A DNA stretch of 64,000 nt from Legionella anisa (GTDB lineage: Bacteria > Pseudomonadota > Gammaproteobacteria > Legionellales > Legionellaceae): NCBI RefSeq assembly GCF_001467525.1, contig NZ_LNXS01000054.1, positions 1 through 64,000 of the forward strand, in the 5' to 3' direction. Positions 24,234 to 34,700 of this stretch are shown piece after piece (position 1 is the first letter of the stretch; every line of letters starts with the position of its first letter). The translations under genes were made by a program, and so were the position numbers. The notes below the pieces were generated by a model, which ran no database searches, was not told the DNA's origin, and saw only the letters and a program-made list of their open reading frames with translations.

Positions 24234-24828
24234 GAACTCGTATAAAATTAAAATCAGGGCAGTACGCCATTTGATAATGGTACTTATCAAAACAAATGAT
24301 TTGATTCTTTTTGACTTCTAAAACAATAGGCTTGGTCTTTAATAACTGAGAAACCACATCCCCATCCGCTTGAAGAGTAAACAATGGATTTTTATCAAAA
24401 TAGAGAACAGGAGATATCATCAGTTCGCCTGTGATTTGATGGGTATCAAACAAGTTAAAATAATAAGTTAAGTGCGCTTCATCTCTGGCTTTATGTAAGA
24501 TAATATGATTTCTTGCGCACCAAGATTCTAACTGCTTCGTCTCAATACATGAGGCTAAATCGTCAAAAGACAATTTTAAATGAACATTTAAAATAAAATT
24601 ATCCTGACAATGTTCAAGCAGCGTATGACTTTCCCATAACGTCAAATTCACATCCCTTTTTGCACATAAAGTGACATAAGAAATTGTTGAATCTAAATAA
24701 TCAATATAGTGTCCCGGAGTACGCTCCTCTGCTGTAAAATCACCAACAACAATTTGTTTCTCCAAACTAAATGCAGCCTCAAACGATCTAAGTTCGAGAT
24801 GATTTTTTTCCAAAACTTTAATCATCAT
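24211..24828 (-). CDS. Unknown protein within the PKS operon
   Basis: This 205-aa protein, starting MMIKVLEKNHLELRS, overlaps the desaturase gene by 11 bp and the hydrolase gene by 23 bp. Visible stretches are TPGHYIDYLDSTISYVTL (about 39-56), LTLWESHTLLEHCQDNF and FIRVHDVHR near the end. It is mainly soluble, with mixed alpha/beta character and several His/Cys. No domain family is recognised. The tight coupling inside the operon implies a role in assembly, tailoring or release of the polyketide. Confidence 0.6.
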   Translation of the reverse strand: MMIKVLEKNHLELRSFEAAFSLEKQIVVGDFTAEERTPGHYIDYLDSTISYVTLCAKRDVNLTLWESHTLLEHCQDNFILNVHLKLSFDDLASCIETKQLESWCARNHIILHKARDEAHLTYYFNLFDTHQITGELMISPVLYFDKNPLFTLQADGDVVSQLLKTKPIVLEVKKNQIICFDKYHYQMAYCPDFNFIRVHDVHRSD

Positions 24829-25768
24829 GAACCCCAATCGCCTTCTCCATATTCTGGCGACGCATTTGAATGTTCCATATTCCACCCGTTACCATTTGAT
24901 ACTCATCGTTTAACAAGGGTTTAATTTTCAAATGGGCTTTTTCCAGTTCATGCCAAGGTAGGGCTGGAAAGAAATGATGCTCCACATGATAACCAAAATT
25001 TAAAAATAAATAATGTTGCAACCATCGTGGAAACCAGGTACTACGCGTTGTTAAAGCATGCTCTTTTAATGTAGGTCGGTGTTGGGTAGGTTCTAAACCT
25101 AAATGCTGTGGCGTTGATAACGTTTCCCAGAGTACCCCATAAATTAAAATCGCTGGAAATAAATTTTTAAAGGTTAAAACGCTTGGGAAACACCATTTTA
25201 AGAGCACGTAAGCAAAAAACAAAAAGAGTACTGAAAACAAACATTGTCGGAACATCACTCGAGATAATTGTTTTTGTTTTAAGAGTTTAAGAGGATAAGT
25301 CCAATAAACTAAATGTAAAAAAAACACATTTAGCGGAATAAAAGTTCTCCAGCCAACATGAAAAATCCAAGGTAGCTTCTTCGTTATTTTTGCTTGTTTC
25401 AATAATTCGAATACAGGATCCTTATCAATATGACCAGTCCATTTATGATGTTCTTCATGAATGATTTTCCAGGGAAAGAATGGCATACAACAAAAAATGC
25501 TGTTGTAATGACCAAGAACAACATTAAACCAAGATTTACTGGATAAAGTGTTATGGCCACATTCATGGAGTAAAATAAAATTATGCAGAAATAAAGTTGC
25601 CAGGCAAATTTCCCCTAAGCAATAAAAAAATAAGCTGTTCTTCCCCAGGAAAACAACTGCGGCATAAAGCAACACAATATCAGCAATTAGGAAACCGAGG
25701 CTTTTTGTCAGTCGTCGCTTAAAGTTCAGTGACTTCCTCACTTCAGTGTATTCTTCATTACTTAACAT
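24818..25768 (-). CDS. Membrane fatty-acid-desaturase-family enzyme
   Basis: This 316-aa diiron enzyme has all three histidine boxes: HECGH (about 68-72), HEEHHKWTGH (about 103-112) and HVEHHFFP near 263-270. Hydrophobic segments at about 23-60, 81-99, 146-160 and 184-207 fit a membrane desaturase or hydroxylase. It overlaps the last PKS gene by 7 bp and has GGAAG at 7-bp spacing, so it is translationally coupled. It probably introduces a double bond (or hydroxyl) into the chain, or makes an unusual starter, as desaturases do in some lipopeptide and polyketide pathways. Substrate unknown. Confidence 0.85.
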   Translation of the reverse strand: MLSNEEYTEVRKSLNFKRRLTKSLGFLIADIVLLYAAVVFLGKNSLFFYCLGEICLATLFLHNFILLHECGHNTLSSKSWFNVVLGHYNSIFCCMPFFPWKIIHEEHHKWTGHIDKDPVFELLKQAKITKKLPWIFHVGWRTFIPLNVFFLHLVYWTYPLKLLKQKQLSRVMFRQCLFSVLFLFFAYVLLKWCFPSVLTFKNLFPAILIYGVLWETLSTPQHLGLEPTQHRPTLKEHALTTRSTWFPRWLQHYLFLNFGYHVEHHFFPALPWHELEKAHLKIKPLLNDEYQMVTGGIWNIQMRRQNMEKAIGVHDD

Positions 25769-28700
25769 AAAATTTCTTCCTTTTTCTTTTCAATAGTATT
25801 AATGAGCTGCGATAAAGAAACATTTTCAAGTAATACTGTAGGTGAAATGCTAATCTCTAACTCACATTTAATTTGTTCTGCCAAATGAATTGCCGCTAAT
25901 GAATCAAAACCATAATGTGTTAGTGATTTATTTAAATCTAAAGTTGCCGTGGAACAATTTACATGTCTGGCTAATAGTGTCAATAATTCATTATCTGTGT
26001 TTGCAATTTTAGGTGAAATCAACTGAGTTTCTTTTTGATAAATCAACGTTTCTTGTATCTGTTCCTTGTACCTAAACCGTGTTTTTAATGTTGCAATAAA
26101 GATCGATTGGTTGATTTCTTTTGGCATAGCATAAACATCCACTGCAAAACCCATTTCGAGGAGTAGTTTTTTCCAAGTGTGTGCATTCAGTAAGGCACTT
26201 GCAGAAATACGATATTCATCCTTTTGTGCATGCCATTGTTTAAATAAGCCAAAGGTAAACGCAAGAAATAAACTGTTTTCAGTTGCTTCATTGATAATGA
26301 GTACTCCATCATCATGAAGCAGTGGAATAATATTCATCAGACATTGACGAATATCATCTGCCGTATGCAATACATTACTTGCAATAATGAGATCAAATTG
26401 TTTGCTCATCACAGGCTTATTAATATCTAAAATACACGTTTCCACGCCAGCATACTGAGAGAAATAGTCTTTCGCTTGGGCAACAAATTGAGGATTAATA
26501 TCACTAAACGTATAATGAATCTGATCGGAACATTGAGTTAATACTGCTTCCGTAGTAGCGCCAGTCCCTCCTCCTAATTCAAGAATATCAACTCGTTTAT
26601 GACGTGTAGCAATGATGTCCTTAACTGCTGCAGCAATGGCTTGATTGTAATGACTTGCCAAAAGATTTTTTTGATAGATCGCACGGACTAAATCATCTCG
26701 TCCAAATGGAAACATCACTTGATGTATGGTTTTTTGCCCTGTGACCACTTCAGTAAACTGTGCGGCACACACGGTGAGCAACTGAACAAAAGGTTTGATT
26801 TGTGGGTATTTTTTAATTAATTGCAAATGATCGTGCAGTAATTCAGTAAGGGATTTAATTTGATATTTATTTTCAAGAATATGCTTTTGCTCAAAATCTT
26901 TTAAACAATTCATCAATGCAAAATAGTATTCTTCATAATCTTTGCATACACCTTGCCCCAAATGATTCTGACTCCACACAACACCATGGGTGAGTAAATG
27001 ATGTTTCATTAAATGAAAACAGAAATGCTCTAACTCCTGTAATCCCTGATTAAATTGGAGTAATTCCTCCGCTTCCTGAGCTAAAGCATCTGAACAAATC
27101 GGCATCATCGCTTTAACTGATTCGGAAACATTGAAAAAACTCAGGTTGGATTGGGGCGAATACGTTGCTAATTGCAGTGAGTAATCACCTTGTTCTGCAG
27201 TAATTGGTGAAATACCAGAAGCACGCATCAGTTGATTTGCGGCTTCATCTTCTTGCTGCCAAAATCCCCAATGCACCACTTTTGTTTTCTCGGAATGCAA
27301 TGCATTAATTAATGCATCAGCATAAAAACACGTTGCTGAATAAGCCCCTCTGTTTTTATTTTGTGTATAAACCTGCACTGAAGATGTAATGACAATTTGC
27401 TTCACTCCGTTGCGACGACACGCATTGATTAAATGATAAGCCCCCAATACCTTAACACTCATTTGTGACACATACTCTTCATAGCTTAATGAAGTTACTG
27501 GAGATTCTGCATAATAGGCACCTAAGTGATAAATGCAATCTATCGAGCCATAGTTTTGAATCACTTCGTCGATTAAAGACTCCACTTCATTGGCAACAGT
27601 ACAATCCACTCGTCGCCAGTGCAGTATTCCTTCGGTTCTCGACACCGTACTACGACTGGCAATAATTAGCGCTCGCGGTTGACGCTCAAGAAACTTAGGA
27701 ACTAAATACCTTCCTACTTGGCCATCGCCACCAATGATCACAATCACTTCATGACGAGGTATCGAAAGGTTAAAAGAGATATTCAGTGCTTTGAGCTGCC
27801 GATGCCAGACTCCATCATCCGCCATAATTAAAGGATAAGCCTGGCCTTGATGAGACACAGTAAACGCGAAAGGGCTCATTGCATTATCAGCAAGATCAAT
27901 ACACTCAATAAACCAAGATGGATGTTCTTTTTTTAAAGATTGAGCTAAGCCATGGAGGCTTGCTGCATAGGGATTAATCGTCGATTGTTTTAATCCATAA
28001 GCATTATTACTGAATAGATAAAGTTTTAAGGTTTTTTCGCTATAACCAAGCTCTTCCAGCTTTTTAACGCAATTTAAAAATCCAGCCATCCCATAGCGTT
28101 GGGAATAAAGTAAGGAAGCAGTATTGATCTCTTCATGACACATCCCGGCACAGTAATAAATCAACTCGCAAGAATGCTCTTTTAACCATTGCATGCCCTG
28201 CTCTACTGAATCTTGGGCATCGACAAATACAAAACGAATCACACCTTTATATTGTGTTTGTTGCAGCGCATTTTTTACTGATTGCTCTTGCGTACGTGTC
28301 AAAAAAATAGCTATATGCTGATAGTTATCAAGGTCAAAAGACCCAACCGTTTTTTTCCTCCAAATGGGTTCATAACATTCAATGACTTTATTGATTGGTT
28401 TAATCTCAGTCATCATTTCATCACCCATATACCCGCGTGTCATCCTGCGCGGGGATGATGGTGTGTTGCGTATGGGTGACGATACAGTGACTGAAGCCAT
28501 TGGTTTTAATTTCTCTTGCTCTTCAAACCAACAATAATGAGGCGCAAAAGGATACACAGGTAACGCAAGAGGAATGGCATTAATTCCTTTATAAATTCGT
28601 TGCCAGTCAATCAGTTGGCCTGCTTGATAAGCATGCGAAAGCATATTTAAATAATCTTTTAGTTGACTGGGCGACTGTTGTAACTCAAGAAGCGTTTCTC

Positions 28701-31700
28701 CGCTTAAAATGTGATTATATGAAGGGAGTATTGAATCAGAACCATATTTTAGTTGTTCTCTCAAATCATTAATATTTGCCACAATAAAAAGCTTACGACA
28801 GGCAAAATCAGCTCGTCCTACGTTTAAGGTAAAGCTCAATTGAGTCAGGTTGATGTTATTGTTCACTGGGTTTAAATAATCCAGAAGCCGCTCCGCCATT
28901 TTTTCCAGGGCAACCTCCGTTTTTGCAGATAATTTGACAGGAACATAAGGCAAATTAGGTAGTTGTTGTGGTAAAAGCTTATTTCGCGCTAAAACACAAT
29001 GACCATTACTGCCACCAAAACCAAAACTATTAATTGCGATCGTTGATAACAACGCAGGTTCAGCTTGATTAGCAATATGAAATGGACTCTCTGCAAGTCG
29101 AATGTAAGGATTAACTTCCTGAAAATTTGCCTGAGGTGGAATCATTTGATGTTTGAGCATCAACAATCCTTTAATCAATCCTGCGAGTCCCGCAACGGGT
29201 TCTGTATGACCAATATTGCTCTTTACTGAACCAATATAAAGTGGTTTTACTCGGGGTGCGAACAACTCGTTCAAGACTGAAAATTCAATAGGGTCACCTA
29301 AACGAGTTGCGGTAGCATGAGCTTCAAAATAATCGATTTCATCAACCGATATTCCATCCTGATATACTTGCGATAGCAATTGTTTTTGCGCTACAGGATT
29401 AGGGGCAGTCAATGATTGTGAATGACCTCCATGATTGACTTGAATTGCTTTTATATTGGCTTCGATACGTAACTTTTGTGCCACCGCCAAATCTTCCCCC
29501 ACCAACCAAACACCAGCCAAGCCTTCACCTTTAACATAACCATCAGCTTGAGCATCAAAGGGCCGACAGCCATTCGTTGGCGAAAGAACATTTAACTGGG
29601 CAGTTAACTCGAGTGTTTTTACATCGCAAAGCAAACTGACCCCGAGGACAAGAGCGGATTCGCACTCACCTTGCTTAATTGCCTGTACTGCACGATTCAA
29701 GGCTGAGAAACTACTCGAACATGCTGTATCGATGGTTTCACTTGGTCCATGGAAATCAAAAAACTGTGAAATTCGATTTGCAGCAAAAGTCTTTGCACAA
29801 CCTGTAACCTGGTAAAGATTACTTAACTGACTGCGATCCAATAAACGCGCATAGTCATCAAATTGAATGGCAACAAATACCCCAATCCTATTTCCTTTTA
29901 CAGAGTGCGGTGAAACACCTGCGTGCTCGAATATATGCCAGGAAAGTTCTAATAACTTACGCTGTTGCGGATCCATATATTTTGCTTGTTCCAAATTCAA
30001 ATCAAAAAAAGCAAAATCAAAATCTGCATAATGATCAATAAAACCCATCTTCAGCGAGTCATTCTTTTGATGATTAAAACGCTCGTTAAGTGGCATCTGG
30101 GTACAATCTTTCCCTGCTAACAAAGCGTGCCAGTAGTCTTCTGTGGTAGGACATTGAGCAAAAGAACAATAATAACCACAAATGACAACATTTGATAACG
30201 CTGGATCCAGCGTATTTAATGAGGAAGAGTCAGGAACTCTTGTTGTAAATACTCGCCCCTCGTCGACGTCCCGTCCCCACGACTTGTTCACGGGATTATC
30301 CGCGGGATCCAGGGTTCCAAGATCACCATTGGATTCCGCGGACAAGCCGCGGAACGTCGGGTTACATGAGGAGTGAATAGCCACATATTCATCTAATTTT
30401 CCTATTGTCTGGAATTCAAAAAATTGGTTGGGATTTATTTGCATTTCATAATATTTGCTTATTGCCTCTGTTAACTCACTAAGTGTCAATGAATTAAACC
30501 CCAATTGATAAAAAGTCTGTTCTGATTTAATTTGCTGAGCAGAAATACCTATGATTGATTCGATTAACTCATATAAAGAATGATTTTTATTCCTAGAAAC
30601 TTTTTGATGTAGTTTCTGAAGAGGAACATTAAAACATTCTTGAGTTAAATAGTGATGAAATCGCTTGGGGTTCCCCTGAAATGGTATGTATTCACCTGCT
30701 GATAACGTTAATAAGTGCTGGCAAATAACATTTAAATCATCTGCCTTTAATGGCTCTAAACCTTGGTTGCTCTTACTCCATGTTAACCAGTTCAATTCAT
30801 CCAATGACTGAGTTGACTCCGTCATCACAAAAGGTAAGTAAACACAAACATGTTCTTTACAATAAACATTTAATGCACGCAAAGAAGCATTATAAATCGC
30901 ATAATCTGCTTGCCTGCTAAATCCAGCTAAAGCAGATAAAGAAGAAATACTGATTAATTTTTTTGGATGATTATGTTGAATGAATTGACTTAAATGATGA
31001 TGTAGTCGTTTTCGTTGTGCCACTTCATTCGATCTATTTTTACCCGGCATAATCCCAAGACAATTGATGATGACATCATAAGAAGAATGAGCTTCGTAAG
31101 AATTAGAAAAATCATGCTGGATGTAATGGACTTGTCCTCCCAAAGTGCGAAGCATTTGTTGCCGTTTCGGATCAAGCTCGCTTCGTCCAATAATATCAAA
31201 CTGAGAAATTCCAGCCCTAATTAAAGTCTGACAAAATTGATATCCTATAGAGCCCAAACCACCTAATACCACAACACGTGTTCCAGGTATTAGTGGCGAT
31301 GATTGTCTATTCGTATTAATTAAGTTTAAAGCAAAAGTAGACCTTGCCCTGTCATACTTAATCATGCGGTAGTCATGCTGATGTGCTTCGTTACTTACTA
31401 TACTCACTACTTCAGAGTTCGATAAACTCGTTACATGAGGAATCAAAATATTCTTATAATAATGGTTCAGTATCTTGGGTATGGACATCATCAGAGCATG
31501 TAACTCCATCCAATGATTCTGACTTTGATGAATAAAAATAAATTGAACCTCTGGATTTTCAGAAATGCATTTATTGAGTAATTCAATAAGGCGCTCTGAT
31601 TCATTACCTGCTTCGTCAAGAAAAATTGCAGCTTTATTTAAGCAACTCTCTGGTGTTGCGCGTTTAAAATACATCTGCTGAGAACCATTATCTAACTGGC

Positions 31701-34700
31701 AAATGTCATCAGCCTTAATGACCGGCTCAAGAGAACAAAGCTCCATATCTAATTTAAAGCAATGCGGCATTATTTCTTCTGAATGAGACAGCCAATACTT
31801 CTGTTTTTTGTATTGTGTTTTGGGCCTTGTACAAAGATTATGGGAAAAATTTTGTAAAATTAAATGCGCATTACTTCCACCTGCGCCAAAACTACTCAAC
31901 CCAGCAAAATGAAGTTCTTGCTGAGGTAAGTACTCAGTGCTTATTTTAATTGGCACATCATCAATATTTAATCTTGAGTTTAATGGCAAAGCATTGATGG
32001 AAGGAGCTAATGTCTGAGCCTGGAATTGCACAATGAGTTTCACAATACCTGCCATGCCGGCAGCAGATTCCAAATGTCCCAAATTACTTTTTATTGATCC
32101 TACATACAATAGTTTTTTTAGAGAGCGGTTACCATATACTTCCTTTAATGCGGCAAGTTCAATAGGGTCACCCAAAGAGGTTCCAGTTCCATGTGCCTCA
32201 ATATAATCGATTTGATCAGGTCTAATCTTCGCATGAGTCAAAGCTTGTTGAATCACTTTCACTTGTGCTTGAACATTAGGTACGGTAAATCCACTACTCA
32301 TGCCTCCATGATTCAACGCTAATCCTTTAATTAACGCATAGATGGAATCTCCATCCGCCAGTGCTTTTTTTGCTTTCTTTAAAAGAAGCACAACAATTCC
32401 TTCTCCAGGTATATAACCATCAGCATGTTCCTGAAATGGCGCGCTTTTACCCGTTGCAGACAAGAATTTATTTTGTACCAAGGATGCTAATTTATAGGGA
32501 TGGGAACATAGATTTACTCCGCCAACTAACATCGCATCTACTTCATCATCGGCCAAATAACGACACGCTAAATCAATGGCAGTCAATGAAGAAGAACACA
32601 TGGAATCTAAAGAAAAACTTGGTCCTGTTAAATTCAGCGCGTAAGAAACACGATTTGCAATACTTGCTCCTGAAGATTGCGGAAGTTTTAAGTTAACCTC
32701 TTGCTGACATTGTTCCACACCATAATTTTGATAAAGATGAAACATCGATGCCGCAATAACACCAATATTTTTCTCTTTACTGTGGGCATAACCTGCATCT
32801 TCGAGACAATGCCAGGCATTTGCTAAAAATAAACGCTCTTGCGGATCAATTAATGCGGCATCGCGTGGTGAGATATTAAAAAAGAAAGGATCAAAACTGG
32901 CGATATCTTCCAAATATCCACCCCAGAGATAAGGAATATAATGCCAATTTCTCTGTACCTTCGTAATTGAGTTTTTTGCTGTTTTTAAGTTGTTCCAAAG
33001 CTCTTCCAAATTTTCAGCATCAGGCAATTGTAATGAAATTCCGATAATCGCTATGTCGTGATCAGTGACTTCATGTGACTCAGATTGTGGTAATGTATTA
33101 GACTTATTTCGAAACTCTACTGTATCGGCGAATTGCTTCGTCAGTATTCCGCTCGACCCAGCGAGTTTCGAAGGAAGTCTATTGAATCGATAGTCATGTG
33201 ATTTGACGATACGATGTGCTAACAAGGAAGAATTAGCAATCACCACATGGGGAACATGTGCGTCAAATGCTTGTTCCAATAATGCAAAAGCATGCGATGT
33301 TTCTAAAGGTAAGGTTCCATATTCTTCTTTTAATTTTTGTAATTGGTGAGGATTGATTTCCATCCCACCTTCTAACCAATAAGGCCAACTGATACTAATG
33401 AATCGGGAAGACTGTTTCCCGGCAAGGCGCAATTGTTCTTGTTCATAAGCATAGGTGTTTAAAGTGGCATTGGCCGCAGCATAAATACTTTGTCCAAGAT
33501 TACCAATATCGGCTGATAAAGAAGAATAAATACAATAAAAATCTGGGGACTTATGGTGTAACGCTTGGTGAATAACACGCAACCCATCCAATTTGGATCG
33601 CAGCGTTTTTTCAATATCTTCTGGCCGGATATTCATCAGCAAACGATCATGTTTTTCGCCGGCTAAATAAAACAAACCATCAATAGGAAAATCATGAGTA
33701 TTGAAAAAATCATGGACTGCTTCAACATCGCTTACATCCAACTGGTAATAGGTCACTCGTGGATCAGGAGCAATCTGATCACTTCGGCCAATGATATGAA
33801 TCTGAGCCTGATATGTCTGAATCAGATAAGCAGTGAGCAAGCGGCCCAATCCGCCATTGCCTCCAACGAGTAAATAACTGCCTCCTTTTTTGAGCGTTGA
33901 ATGGTTCAACGTAAAATCAAAATCGAGCTTGATGTAGCATGGGGCAAAAAACATTTCTTGATGCAGATATACACATCCATCCCTATTTGCCAAAGAGCCA
34001 GCATCATCTTTCACACATTCTTCACTGACCAAAATCAGACATTTTAAATAAGGATATTCTTTAGCAAAGCAAGAAAATAAAGCAGAAACAGATTGGATTA
34101 AACTCTGTTGCTTAGGTGATAGCCCCATAACAATAGGAGGTAAAACCCCTTGCGACCAACGGACAAGTTTGGAAAAAGTTTCTACGATATGATTTAAAAC
34201 TGCTTGTAAATCAAGCTCAGTTTGATGATAACGGATGTCGTAAATAACCCAATCTGCTTTAGCTTGCCCCTGCAAAAATTCAAGTGCCTGGTCGTAATTA
34301 TATTGGTCATTAATGAGCAATACTTGTTTGTTATCGATACTTCGATTTATTTTACTTTTTGTTGGAATATACAGTGCATAGTCAGTATTCTCTAATTGTT
34401 CTGATATCTGCTCAGTCTGCCCTGCACTACCGATTTCTCGTTGCGTCGATAAGAGGTGAATACTTTCATGATTTCTTGTTATGGGCGAGGAACAACGAGC
34501 ATCAATATACGTTGATAATTTTTCCAAAGTATTTTGTTCAAACAATAAAGTAGGATAGAGTTCTAAATTAAATTGTTTTTCCAATACATCGACCAAAGCA
34601 ATTAAACTACTGGAATCAAATCCCAAATCAAAAAAAGAAACATGAGGTTCTAAAACAGCAGGAGCGTCCTGTAAATTATTCTTTATCAGAGCAGTAATTT

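Noticed and set aside
30182-30376. Plus-strand frames inside the PKS genes, including one over the palindromic repeat
   Set aside because: They are shadows; palindromic repeats create open frames on both strands, and the minus strand holds continuous PKS domains.
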